Assembly: GCA_017626015.1 (NCBI GenBank)
Contig: JAGAJO010000015.1
Location: forward strand, 1 to 44,543
Length of the DNA: 44,543 bases
Origin: Ruminococcus sp.
Lineage (GTDB): Bacteria > Bacillota > Clostridia > Oscillospirales > Ruminococcaceae
Reading direction: 5' to 3'
The notes under the pieces: model-generated
The model's database searches: none
Told to the model about the DNA's origin: nothing
The model's input: the letters and a program-made list of their open reading frames with translations, nothing else
Translations under genes and position numbers: made by a program
Shown: positions 1 through 8,118 of the stretch, piece after piece
How positions within the stretch are numbered: the first letter of the stretch is position 1
Layout of the letters: every line of letters begins with the position of its first letter

Positions 1-52
1 CGCTTTCACGGTATTCTTTTACTCGTTCCGCCCATTTTTCTGATTCGCTCAT
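1..52 (-). CDS. Start of a small IS-encoded accessory protein (partial)
   Basis: Only the first 17 residues are visible (MSESEKWAERVKEYRES), behind an AAAGGCGG ribosome site. The short polar start with a W-x-x-R pattern resembles the first ORF (accessory protein) of IS66-type insertion sequences. The gene continues beyond base 1, so neither length nor family can be confirmed. Its promoter at 89-117 and its position just inside the insertion boundary support an IS gene rather than a host gene. Confidence 0.4.
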   Translation of the reverse strand, partial: MSESEKWAERVKEYRES

Positions 53-88
53 TTTTCTACCGCCTTTCGTGGTTTTGGGGATGAGTAT

Positions 89-117
89 ATTTTAGCATAT
101 GGGCGGGGTGTTTTCAA
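89..117 (-). promoter_or_regulatory. Promoter of the insertion-sequence gene
   Basis: On the minus strand, TTGAAA (117-112) and TAAAAT (94-89) are separated by 17 bp. The predicted start point lies about 30 bp before the start codon at 52. It sits within the inferred insertion sequence. Confidence 0.5.
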
Positions 118-140
118 GGTGGGGCGGGTTGGACGGATAC

Positions 141-1478
141 TTCTGTTCGGGCAGTATCATCGGCATTGCTTTCATAAAAGGCACGGATTTCGTCCTTCGA
201 CGCTTTCAGGTGAGGCGTTGTTCCAAGTATCTCGTTAATGGTTTCATCACCACCGAAAAACGGAAGGCTTTTATCCTCGTGGCTGCGGTCATAGACTAAG
301 CGAAGATTACTTCCGCTTTCACGATCTCCTGAACCCGGTTTCTCAGGTTGTTCATTTTCCGAACCCAAGACATCATATCCACCGCTTTCAGGCTCTCCGT
401 GATTCCTTCCTGCTCCGCCATCTGCTTCATCAGGGATTCCTCCATTGTCAAGGCTCTCTGCTCAGTTTCCGCCAAGTGACCGTTCAGAGTGCAGCTCGTC
501 AGAAGATTGTAGTAACGGACTTTGTGATGTTCCTTGAGAAATTTCCTCCTCATCTGAGCGTATCTGCCCAAGCTCACCTCCGCCTGCTCCGGCATTGTCA
601 GGTTCAGCAGGCTGTAATCGCCCTGCATTGTGTAACTGATTTCGTTCATCTTTAACACTCCTTTCGGTTTTATCGTCAGCCTTATTGTACCCGGCTTTTC
701 CGTTTCCGGCAATTATGCGATTTTGCCTGTCAAGCGCCGTAATGATGCGGGAGATTTCCGTAAGCCCCATTTCCGCAATATCGCTGGTCGCAAAGCCGAG
801 TGCGTTTAAGGTTTCCGGCGTTGTAAAGTTTACAGCGCCACGAAAATCGTCAGGCTCAAAGAAGCCTTCGGTATCAATGCCAAGCCGGGACATCAGCATA
901 TACGCTACGCTGTTCTGAACCGTTTCTCTGTAAATAACCGATATTTCTTCCTCGCTTAACCCATCTAAAAAGCTGTTTTCTACGGAATAAAGCAGATCGG
1001 ATAAGTAATCGGGAATGTTATCCTCTACTGCGTTTTTAGCGGCGCTCATAACAGCGGTTTCAAGGCTTGCCTTATTTTCAAGCTCCCCGAAGGTGCTTTC
1101 AAGGGTATCAATAATATCATCGCTGTATTCCGGCTTCATCTGCCAAATGGGAACAGGGCGGGAATAGCGGCTTTCGTGGGTATCGGAAATATCGAAGTAG
1201 TGCGTAAGACGCTGCCTGCTCCGGTCAGCGTCCTCAAATACCGCAATGCCCCTCGCTCCACGATTTACCCATCTTCCGAAGCTGCCATTCCATCTCTCGA
1301 TTTCAAGCACCGCCGTAGCGTCCGGTCTTTGTGCGTAAATAAGAAGCTGCTCGTCAAAGCGCAGCTTAAAGTTGCGGCAGGCGGAGCGCAAAAAGGCTTC
1401 CCAATTCTGCGGGTTACGCACAACGGTCTTGCAAGTGCGGTCATAGAGTTCGGTAATCAGGTCATATTTTCGTGCCAC
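141..1478 (-). pseudogene. Helicase/DNA-methylase giant protein of a conjugative element, N-terminal part, broken
   Basis: This is the N-terminal part of the very large (over 2,000 residues) helicase/N6-adenine methylase protein typical of Tn1549-like elements, starting VARKYDLITELYDRT. I recognised it by its N-terminal sequence. The GTG at 1478 is the start because AGGAGG lies 8 bp before it. The GTG at 1487 overlaps that site. About 338 codons are open, then TGA at 464-462 interrupts. The same frame resumes with sequence typical of the family (SHEDKSLPFFGGDETINE) and ends at 141, where an insertion sequence follows. All helicase and methylase domains lie beyond this point, so the gene is inactive. 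Loss of this protein would probably impair element DNA processing, which is inference. Confidence 0.8.
296..649 (-). CDS. tnpV: TnpV-family transposon protein, nested in the helicase pseudogene
   Basis: A 117-residue protein starts MNEISYTMQGDYSLLN and ends with the TnpV-type stretch MSWVRKMNNLRNRVQEIV. TnpV is a small protein of unknown role in Tn4451-like and other Clostridia mobile elements. The ATG at 649 has AAAGGAGTG 7 bp upstream, a proper ribosome site. The frame is intact and lies wholly inside the helicase pseudogene on the same strand in a different frame, so the two sequences are overprinted. The stop codon that kills the helicase frame falls on the third base of a Thr codon here (ACT) and would be silent in this protein. 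Confidence 0.75.
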   Translation of the reverse strand: MNEISYTMQGDYSLLNLTMPEQAEVSLGRYAQMRRKFLKEHHKVRYYNLLTSCTLNGHLAETEQRALTMEESLMKQMAEQEGITESLKAVDMMSWVRKMNNLRNRVQEIVKAEVIFA

Positions 1479-1490
1479 GGCTGACACCTC

Positions 1491-2429
1491 CTATCGTTCA
1501 TAATCTTTATTTTTCGGCTTTATGGGAGAGCCGTTCTCATCGTAATTTTTAGGCTTTGCGGCGGGCGTGTGCCAGCCGAACATAGAGCCGGCAAGCATTG
1601 CCGCCTCCTGTGCCTTACTGATACCGTGATTGGAATTATACAGATCAACCAAATTACGGTTTTCTTCGGACGTTTTCTGAACGCCCCTCGGCGTATAACC
1701 CTTCTGATAGCGGTCAATTTTTACAACCTCGCCTGTGGACGGAAGCGTTGAAAGACACTCACGGGGCAGAGGGATTTCCTTCGGCTGGTAAGTGCTGCCG
1801 CTTCGCTCCATTCTCTCTGCAAACTCGCAGATGTGGTATAGGTTGTTTCCAACTTCCAAATGGTATTCATCAATATATCTGCAAGTAAAATCACGCTTTT
1901 CGCCATCGGCATTGGTAACGGTAATCTGCTCACCGTCCGGCAGACGGAACAGCTCTTTGTAGTGGCTGTCAATAAAGCGAATATCCTGACTCGCCCGGTC
2001 AATGTGACGGTTCAGCCATTCTTTCTGATAGCAGAAACAATAAAAATTGTAATCGCCCTGCGTAGGATTGCAGCGGAGAAGATAGGAATACTTTTCTGTA
2101 TCCACCCGGAATCCGTACTCAGTCGTGTAAGAACCCTTAAAGCCGCTTTCAGGGTAATTTCCTGCAAAATCTTTCATACTGCGGCGGCTTTTTAACAGCC
2201 CGCATTCATTGCTGCGAAGCGTATTGATAACATTGTCCAATTCCGAGCTGAACTCCGGCGTTTTCAGCCTGCTGTTATGCTCGTCCCAAGTGGTATAAAA
2301 TTGTTCCCCTGAGCCAAAATCTCCACGCAGATGACCGATACTTCCGGTCTGACCTTGAATTTGTGTGCTTTGTGCGTAGGTGTATTTTCTTTCCTCAATG
2401 GTAAGCGGATTCATCACAAAATCTATCAA
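1491..2429 (-). CDS. Conserved conjugative-element protein, function unknown
   Basis: The product is 312 soluble residues with no signal peptide or membrane segment. I recognise it as a conserved companion of the helicase/methylase in Tn1549-like elements but know no function. The TTG at 2429 is the likely start: GGAG lies about 6 bp upstream and TTGA overlaps the TGA stop of the preceding gene, a classic coupling arrangement. The in-frame ATG at 2414 is too far from that site. The C-terminus is rich in Lys, Pro and Asn (KPKNYDENGSPIKPKNKD). It lies 12 bp before the helicase pseudogene start and is probably cotranscribed with it. Confidence 0.75.
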   Translation of the reverse strand: MIDFVMNPLTIEERKYTYAQSTQIQGQTGSIGHLRGDFGSGEQFYTTWDEHNSRLKTPEFSSELDNVINTLRSNECGLLKSRRSMKDFAGNYPESGFKGSYTTEYGFRVDTEKYSYLLRCNPTQGDYNFYCFCYQKEWLNRHIDRASQDIRFIDSHYKELFRLPDGEQITVTNADGEKRDFTCRYIDEYHLEVGNNLYHICEFAERMERSGSTYQPKEIPLPRECLSTLPSTGEVVKIDRYQKGYTPRGVQKTSEENRNLVDLYNSNHGISKAQEAAMLAGSMFGWHTPAAKPKNYDENGSPIKPKNKDYER

Positions 2430-3004
2430 CGCTCACTCCTTTCCTGCGAAGTTCTCTGTTTTGGAATGGGAAAGCCGTAAACGGCGGCGATTTCATCTCC
2501 AAGCCTGCGGGTAACTCTCGTAATATCGGCTCGTGTCGCTTTTCCCATATAAATCTTGTCTTTCAGGTTTTCAATCTGCGTATCCGATACCCCGTCCTTA
2601 AAGACACGGTACAGATAATGGTTTGTATCGTCATGATGGGCGGCGTCTGCTCGGAAATCTCCGTACTTATCCACATACCATTCCGTATAATCGGTGTCGG
2701 CATAAAGGCAGTCCTTGATATTGCCGGAGTCTATCATTTTGTAGCCCATAACCCTGCCATTCCATCTGCCAATATCGCCAATCACGATAATCGGCTGAGA
2801 GAGCTGGATATTCAGGTTCATTCTTTCATCGTCAAGATACTCCTCATTCGTTTCAACCATCCACTTATACAACTCGTTTTCATCATTCGGATCATCATCA
2901 AGCTCATTGATTTCAAGATAATCCTTATAGCTGTCACGCCAATCATCGGGATTGAGAGACAAATCACTCCATATGATGTGCCTGTCCGTCTGTGTGCTGT
3001 TCAT
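2426..3004 (-). CDS. Conserved acidic conjugative-element protein, function unknown
   Basis: The product is 192 residues, strongly acidic in its first third (DDDPNDENELYKW), with a short basic tail. No catalytic motif is evident. The ATG at 3004 has GGGAGG 8 bp upstream, while the GTG at 3013 lies almost on top of that site, so 3004 is chosen. The first 41 bases overlap the end of the preceding gene, and its TGA overlaps the TTG of the next, so three genes are translationally linked. Small acidic element proteins can be DNA mimics such as antirestriction factors, but nothing here proves that. Confidence 0.72.
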   Translation of the reverse strand: MNSTQTDRHIIWSDLSLNPDDWRDSYKDYLEINELDDDPNDENELYKWMVETNEEYLDDERMNLNIQLSQPIIVIGDIGRWNGRVMGYKMIDSGNIKDCLYADTDYTEWYVDKYGDFRADAAHHDDTNHYLYRVFKDGVSDTQIENLKDKIYMGKATRADITRVTRRLGDEIAAVYGFPIPKQRTSQERSER

Positions 3005-3230
3005 CTGCACCACCTCCCAAATAGGAGAACAGTCTGTTTTTTGATACCTGTTCCTGAAGCTCGGTAATGACCGTCATATCAGGAACGGTTATATCGGGAA
3101 TCTGTAAAATGCTCTGTAAGTTCAGCGCCTTCAAGTCCTTTTCTGTCTTGCAGCCGGACTCAAACAGCTTTGTCAGCACCTTGACCTTCTGCTGCAAGGT
3201 CAAGGCGGCTGTCAGTTTCTTATTTGCCAT
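2964..3230 (-). CDS. Small conserved conjugative-element protein
   Basis: The product is 88 residues starting MANKKLTAALTLQQKV. The first half looks helical and basic, and the C-terminus is His-rich (ADEQHTDGQAHHME). A strong GGAGG site precedes the ATG by about 8 bp. It overlaps the next gene by 41 bp and follows the 103-residue gene after 15 bp, so it sits in a compact element operon. I recognise it as a recurring element ORF without a known role. The Leu-spaced N-terminal half could be a dimerising helix. Confidence 0.68.
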   Translation of the reverse strand: MANKKLTAALTLQQKVKVLTKLFESGCKTEKDLKALNLQSILQIPDITVPDMTVITELQEQVSKNRLFSYLGGGADEQHTDGQAHHME

Positions 3231-3245
3231 CTCTTAAACCTCCTG

Positions 3246-3557
3246 TCAGTTTTTTGCGTAATCAGAATACACACGCTCCATTCTGTGCCTTGCCCTGCGG
3301 ACTTCAGGAGAACAGCCAAGCTCCGGGCATTTCGCCTGAATCTTCTGTCTTGTTCTGCGGATACTCTCAAAGCAGGGGATTCCATAGCCTTTGTAATTCG
3401 TCATTACATCGGCAAAGGTAAATGTGCCTGTGCCGTGCGTTTCAGTAATGCAGGACTCGCTCACAAGCAGATAGAGCCTCATATCATCATTCCGTGCGTC
3501 AGGGTGTTCCCGCAGGATTTCCGCCACACGGCTTTCAATGGTTTTCAGCGTTTTCAT
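3246..3557 (-). CDS. Small conserved conjugative-element protein, possibly DNA-binding
   Basis: The product is 103 residues starting MKTLKTIESRVAEILREHP, basic at the C-terminus (RRARHRMERVYSDYAKN). The helical N-terminal half followed by ESIRRTRQKIQAKCPEL resembles small DNA-binding proteins of phages and conjugative elements that pick a template by context, but no named family can be assigned. GGAGG lies 7 bp before the ATG. It is the first gene after the stem-loop region at 3614-3689 and leads the cluster of four small element genes. Confidence 0.68.
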   Translation of the reverse strand: MKTLKTIESRVAEILREHPDARNDDMRLYLLVSESCITETHGTGTFTFADVMTNYKGYGIPCFESIRRTRQKIQAKCPELGCSPEVRRARHRMERVYSDYAKN

Positions 3558-3613
3558 AGATACCTCCTAATAAAACAAGGGGCGGATCGTCGTCGCAAAC
3601 TACGCTCTGTTCG

Positions 3614-3689
3614 TTTCCGCCTTGCGGCGAAAAGCTCACACGCTCCGTTGCTCCTCCTCTCCCCACGAAGTCTAAAAGACTCCGTGGGG
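3614..3689. repeat. Pair of strong stem-loops between adhesin and small-gene cluster
   Basis: Two inverted repeats lie close together. At 3614-3633 TTTCCGCC pairs with GGCGAAAA with one mismatch. At 3661-3689 CCCCACG-A-AGTCT pairs with AGACT-C-CGTGGGG around a 3-base loop. Neither is followed by a T run on the minus strand, so a simple terminator is unlikely. In a conjugative element an intergenic stem-loop pair can be a transfer origin or a leader RNA. No nick site was recognised. Confidence 0.5.
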
Positions 3690-3715
3690 ACCCCAACAAT
3701 ATCCGCCCCAAGCCG

Positions 3716-3808
3716 TTATTTCTTCTTTCTGTTTCGTATCTGCAAAAAAATAAAGCCGCCGATGATAAAAGCGACCAGTGCGATAGCGATAATGGTTTTA
3801 AGCTCCAT
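3716..3808 (-). CDS. 30-residue single-span membrane peptide
   Basis: A 30-codon frame (starting MELKTIIAIALVAFIIGG, ending RNRKKK) begins at the ATG that overlaps the adhesin stop as TAATG, so it should be translated by ribosomes finishing the adhesin gene. It has an acidic third residue... a hydrophobic span of about 18 residues, and a strongly basic end that predicts a cytoplasmic C-terminus. It resembles no enzyme. The coupling and clean composition argue that it is a real gene that automatic callers would miss. It could help retain or process the adhesin at the membrane, which is speculation. Confidence 0.6.
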   Translation of the reverse strand: MELKTIIAIALVAFIIGGFIFLQIRNRKKK

Positions 3809-6800
3809 TATTTACTCTCTCCCTTCTTCTTTTTCTTGAAGCCTACGATACCGCAGGCGGCAATGCCGAGAGCCGACAGCCCCGCAAGAGCGAACCAAAG
3901 TCCGGTATGGCTGTTGTCCCCGGTTTTCGGCGTATAACGGAGTGTATTGTGCATTTCCACAATCGTGGTAGAGCCTGTCTGCACAGTTGCCTGCTTATCG
4001 GCAGGAAGCACATAGTTTGCAGAAGCCGCATTGCTGACCTCGGAAACGGTGTATTCGCCAATGCGAAGCCCATCAATGAAGATCTCGCCGTTCTCATCTG
4101 TTTCAAGCGTAACATCGTAGTTATTCGGTCCCGTGATGCGGAAGGCAAAGCCCTTCACATTTCCGTCCGATGAGGTCTTTACGATCTTAAGGCTGCCCTT
4201 CATTGCGTTATTGATAAAGCCGACGCCCACCTTGTTCTCCACCTGATAGATCTTTCCATCGGTGTCGATAAACACCTCGTAAACGCCTGTATCGAGGATA
4301 AATCCCTCCGGCGCAACGCTTTCTTTCACGAAGTAGCGACCATAGAGAAGGTCTTTCATTTCGTACTGCCCGATTTCCTTTTCGGTAAGTGTGCCGAGCA
4401 GTTCATCAGCTTCGTCCAATTTTCCGTTATCATTGCTGTCCTTATAGACCTCAAAGGTCGCTCCTGTCAGCTTGTTTTCGGGATATTCTGCGTCCACCTT
4501 TGTCAGAGCTATATTGCCACTGATAAACTCGTTGACAATTTCAATCTCCACAATCTGATTATCCTCGGAAATGGTTACGGGATAGACGGTTTCATCAAGC
4601 ACAAAGCCTGTCGGCTGCTTGATTTCACGCACATACCAAGTGCCGTAAGGGATTTTCTCAAAAGAAAAACTACCGTCAGTAGCCGTGCTGGTAGTCATAA
4701 GTGCGTTTTCCTCTGTAAATTCTCCGTCAGCGGTTTTGAAAAGTCCGATGACAGCTCCGGCAAGTTCTTCGCCATTCTCGTCAACCTTTTTGCCGGAAAC
4801 AGAACCGTAAAGCAGTTCGTTTTCAATAGCAGTTCCGTCATTTGCGGTAATCTCAACCTTTGCAGTTTCCTGTCCCGCATATTCAAAAACCACCGGATAT
4901 TTGGTATCGTTCAAGATATAATGCTCGTCGGTTGCAAGCTCCTCGACATAGTAGCTGCCAATAGGAAGGTCAGTTTTTACAGTTGCTTTGCCGTTTTCAT
5001 CAAGGGTAATAATTTCAATCAGACCGTCAGCCGGGATAGCAGTACCGCTTGCGCTTATGATTTCCTCTGCGGCAAACAAGCCGAAGCTGATATTCTGAAT
5101 CTCTCCATTGTTACCGATTCCGAAAAGCTCATTGTTTTCAAGTGTTTTTTCAAGGCCGATTTCAACCTTCTGTCTTTCATTGTAGAAGCTGGTTGCCGTT
5201 TCGGTTACGGAAACATTCTGTCCGGCGTACACAAGCTCTACCGTGTGGATTTCATCATTCAGCACCATTCCGTAAGGTGTGGTAATCTCCTGAACCTCGT
5301 ATTTTCCGAGATAAATTTCCTTGCTTTTGGCAAGACCGTCCGCACCCGTTGTAACGGTATCCACGACCTCGCCCTTTTTATATCGGGTAGTCCCGTCAGG
5401 CGTGATAATATCCTCTGCGGCTCTGATTTCATAAACAGCGCCGGGAAGTCCCTGCACCTCGTACTGCGGCTGATAAATGGTCGGCAGCTCGTTTCCGTTT
5501 TCGTCCGTACCGCCGATAGCAGACACGCCGAAGAACACCTCGCCGGATTTCTCCACCGTAACCGTGCCTTTCTGCGCCATATTTTCCTTATTCACCTTGA
5601 TAATTGTAACCCCGCTTTCCTCTGTGGAATTATCCTCTGCAACATCAAAGAAGATAGGCGTGCTGTCAAGGACATATCCGTAAGGTGCCTGCACCTCGAC
5701 AATGGAATAGCCTTTGCCGTAAGGCAGCTTTTCAGGAGTGACAAGCGAGCCTTCTGCGTCGGTATAGAAAGTGTCAATGGTCGTAGGAGTCGGATAAGTA
5801 AAGGTCATCGTTACAAGATTTCCTTCGGGATCGTAAATCTGAAAGCCTGCGCCCGCATAAGGGATTGTTTTCCCGGTTTCTGCGTCCACCTTGACTACCT
5901 TCACATAGCTTTCAAAGTTAGCGTTGTTGATAAGGTAGCGGTAGGTCTGAGCGTCCTGAGAAATGAAAACATCAAAATTCTTCATCAGCTCACGACCTTC
6001 CCAGCCTGCTGTCTGATGGACGGTGTAAATTCCGTAAGGCATATCCTTCGTCTGCCCGAAGCCGTTTTCATCACAAACGATTACATCACGCTCGTCAGGA
6101 TCGGCATTGCCATAACTGCCTGCGGATTTGAGATAGATTTCAAATGTTGCCCCTTCTTCGGGTGTTTCAATATGGGTTTCTCCGTCATCGGTATGCTTGA
6201 TAAGGGCAATATTGCCCTTGATAACATCCTCAACTACATCATTTGAAGTCAGGTTATGCTCTACGGTGTAAAGCTGCGGCTCTGCGCCGATGTGATGAAC
6301 CGTAGGATCAAGCAAATATCCCTCGCTCGGTTCAAGCTCCTTTATCGTCCAGTCATCGCCGCAGATATATTCTTTTGTGGTAAACTGACCGTTTTTATCC
6401 GTATAGTACACATCTACAAGCTGATCGCCCTTAAAGATACCGTACTTTGCGCCTGCCAAAGAAGCGTCCCCCTGCGGGAGTCCCTTTTCAGAGTCGCTCT
6501 TGGTTACAGTCACGGCAAACTTTTTTAGGATATTGATGAAGCTGCGGCTTATAACCTCTTTCCACTTGACAGGGGCAGTCTGATTTTCGGGAATGACATA
6601 GCGGATAGCGGTATCCACTTCTTCAAGGGTATAGGGATTTTTTCCGCTGATAAGAACATTCTTAAAAGTTGCTACACCGTTTTTATCGGTTACGGCATAT
6701 TCGTCCACCGCAATGCCGGAGAGCGATGTGCCGTAAAGGTGGAAGGTTACGCCCTCCACAAAGCTATCCTCTGAGGATTTGATAACCTGAACATCTCCAC

Positions 6801-8043
6801 GCTTTAAGGTGTTGGAAAAGGTTACAGAGGATGTGCCGCCGCTTACAATCGTTACACGCTGCGTTTTCTGCGGCTCGTATTTATCAATGCTTTCCTCCGT
6901 TACCGTATAAACACCGGGCATAAGCTCAATATCCACCGTACCGTCTGCTTTGGTGGTAACGGTCTTGTTCACGCCGTTTCCGCTGATAGTAAAGCGGATA
7001 CCGTCAACCTTTCCGTCCTCGGAGTGCTTGACAATATGACCGATTCCTGTTGTTTCAGTCTTGATGTTCATATAGAAATACACGGGATCTTCCGCACCTG
7101 ATACCATTGTCTGCTTGCCGGGATGTCCCCAAATGAGGAGATTTCCCGAAACAGTCGGAATATTTTTCTGTGCGGATACGCCGACAGCGTTTTCAATCAT
7201 CTTTTTGGAGGTAAAGGTGTACTCGTTGCCGCTTCGGGTAACGGTAATTCCTTTATCGGAGGTAAAATGAATATCCGCCAAGGGATTGTTGGTATCTGTC
7301 AAAGTCAGGCTGTAATTATCCTTTGCCTGATTGTATTTCAGGGTATAGGTCTTTGCACTGCCCGCCTGATTGGAAGCAAAGCTCGGTACTGTCGAATGGG
7401 TTTTCATCTGAGACAGAATCCAGTTATAGCACTTCTCGGCAGGTCTGCCCTGAATCATTCGGAAATAGTTATCGGCACGAATACCGTAGCTGTTTGCCTT
7501 TAAGGTCGTGGGGCTGGTTCTTAACTGCTGCTGGTACTCCCACAAAATCGTCTGTGTGGCGATGGAAAAATCGTCCTCATTTGTGCCGCTGATTGGCGCA
7601 GTTTTTCCGGGCTGCCAGCCGTAAAGGGAAGTCAGCATAATGCCGCACTGCACAGAATATGGGAGGTTCTGAAAATAGGAGCTGTTCTTTCCGCTTGTGC
7701 TTTCGTAACTGCCCCCGGCATTGTAATCCACGCCGGACTCAATACACATAAGCTGTCTTGAACCGCTTCCGTCCTTAATCATCAGCTTCGCTCTTGCTGA
7801 ACCGCCGGAATGTGAGTGAAGGCTTGTGTTACCATTGCTGTCATAGGCGATAAAGTCATAATCGGCAGAGCAATAATTTTCTCCGTCTGAGCCGAGATAA
7901 TGAGAGCCATAATAGGCTTCAACACTTTTGCCCTCCTCGGCGGTAAAGGCAAAGGCGGACATAGGCAGAGCCATCAGACACATCACGGCAGATAAAACCG
8001 CTGCTGTCACTCGCTTTCCCTTTGTTTTCAAAAAATGTTTCAT
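3808..8043 (-). CDS. Thioester-domain, multi-Cna_B cell-wall adhesin
   Basis: The product is 1,411 residues. Residues 1-33 are a signal peptide. About 40-330 form a thioester domain with Cys100 in QLMCIESG and Gln164 in ATQTILWEY, the pair expected to form the internal thioester. About 340-1,365 hold a long series of Cna_B repeats, each with a KxD/N-type first strand and an EVxxPxGY/F end. Near 1,371 lies TPKTG, a membrane span and KKKKKGESK, a sortase signal with T in place of the usual L. Such proteins project from the wall and can bind host or partner-cell surfaces covalently. On a conjugative element a mating-contact or colonisation role is plausible. The ATG at 8043 follows an AAAGGATGG site. 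Confidence 0.88.
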   Translation of the reverse strand: MKHFLKTKGKRVTAAVLSAVMCLMALPMSAFAFTAEEGKSVEAYYGSHYLGSDGENYCSADYDFIAYDSNGNTSLHSHSGGSARAKLMIKDGSGSRQLMCIESGVDYNAGGSYESTSGKNSSYFQNLPYSVQCGIMLTSLYGWQPGKTAPISGTNEDDFSIATQTILWEYQQQLRTSPTTLKANSYGIRADNYFRMIQGRPAEKCYNWILSQMKTHSTVPSFASNQAGSAKTYTLKYNQAKDNYSLTLTDTNNPLADIHFTSDKGITVTRSGNEYTFTSKKMIENAVGVSAQKNIPTVSGNLLIWGHPGKQTMVSGAEDPVYFYMNIKTETTGIGHIVKHSEDGKVDGIRFTISGNGVNKTVTTKADGTVDIELMPGVYTVTEESIDKYEPQKTQRVTIVSGGTSSVTFSNTLKRGDVQVIKSSEDSFVEGVTFHLYGTSLSGIAVDEYAVTDKNGVATFKNVLISGKNPYTLEEVDTAIRYVIPENQTAPVKWKEVISRSFINILKKFAVTVTKSDSEKGLPQGDASLAGAKYGIFKGDQLVDVYYTDKNGQFTTKEYICGDDWTIKELEPSEGYLLDPTVHHIGAEPQLYTVEHNLTSNDVVEDVIKGNIALIKHTDDGETHIETPEEGATFEIYLKSAGSYGNADPDERDVIVCDENGFGQTKDMPYGIYTVHQTAGWEGRELMKNFDVFISQDAQTYRYLINNANFESYVKVVKVDAETGKTIPYAGAGFQIYDPEGNLVTMTFTYPTPTTIDTFYTDAEGSLVTPEKLPYGKGYSIVEVQAPYGYVLDSTPIFFDVAEDNSTEESGVTIIKVNKENMAQKGTVTVEKSGEVFFGVSAIGGTDENGNELPTIYQPQYEVQGLPGAVYEIRAAEDIITPDGTTRYKKGEVVDTVTTGADGLAKSKEIYLGKYEVQEITTPYGMVLNDEIHTVELVYAGQNVSVTETATSFYNERQKVEIGLEKTLENNELFGIGNNGEIQNISFGLFAAEEIISASGTAIPADGLIEIITLDENGKATVKTDLPIGSYYVEELATDEHYILNDTKYPVVFEYAGQETAKVEITANDGTAIENELLYGSVSGKKVDENGEELAGAVIGLFKTADGEFTEENALMTTSTATDGSFSFEKIPYGTWYVREIKQPTGFVLDETVYPVTISEDNQIVEIEIVNEFISGNIALTKVDAEYPENKLTGATFEVYKDSNDNGKLDEADELLGTLTEKEIGQYEMKDLLYGRYFVKESVAPEGFILDTGVYEVFIDTDGKIYQVENKVGVGFINNAMKGSLKIVKTSSDGNVKGFAFRITGPNNYDVTLETDENGEIFIDGLRIGEYTVSEVSNAASANYVLPADKQATVQTGSTTIVEMHNTLRYTPKTGDNSHTGLWFALAGLSALGIAACGIVGFKKKKKGESK

Positions 8044-8072
8044 AGATATACCATCCTTTCATTTTTGGGTAT

Positions 8073-8105
8073 AAAAAAATCCCCCTGTCTGCTCTGACAG
8101 AGGGA
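8073..8105 (-). terminator. Terminator after the lipoprotein gene
   Basis: On the minus strand CCCTCTGTC pairs with GACAGGGGG around AGAGCA and is followed by seven T bases. It lies between the lipoprotein stop and the adhesin start, so the adhesin probably needs read-through or its own promoter. Confidence 0.75.
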
Positions 8106-8118
8106 AGCTGCTCACGAT

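Larger units (their letters stand above)
1..140 (-). mobile_element. End of an insertion sequence, probably IS66-type (partial)
   Basis: The helicase/methylase homology stops sharply after residues ARTE at position 141. The next bases on the minus strand begin GTATCCGTCC, followed by a promoter and a start codon at 52. IS66-type elements begin with GT and carry a small accessory gene first, which fits. The rest of the element, including any transposase, lies left of the window, so the family is an inference. Confidence 0.5.

Noticed and set aside
462-464. TGA read as selenocysteine or other recoding in the helicase gene
   Set aside because: No SECIS-like hairpin follows, relatives have Gly at this place as far as I recall, and the gene is also cut at 141. 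A plain nonsense mutation is simpler.
4921-6246. 441-residue plus-strand open frame opposite the adhesin
   Set aside because: It lies wholly opposite the Cna_B repeats, has no ribosome site, and its length follows from the repeat codon pattern of the adhesin.
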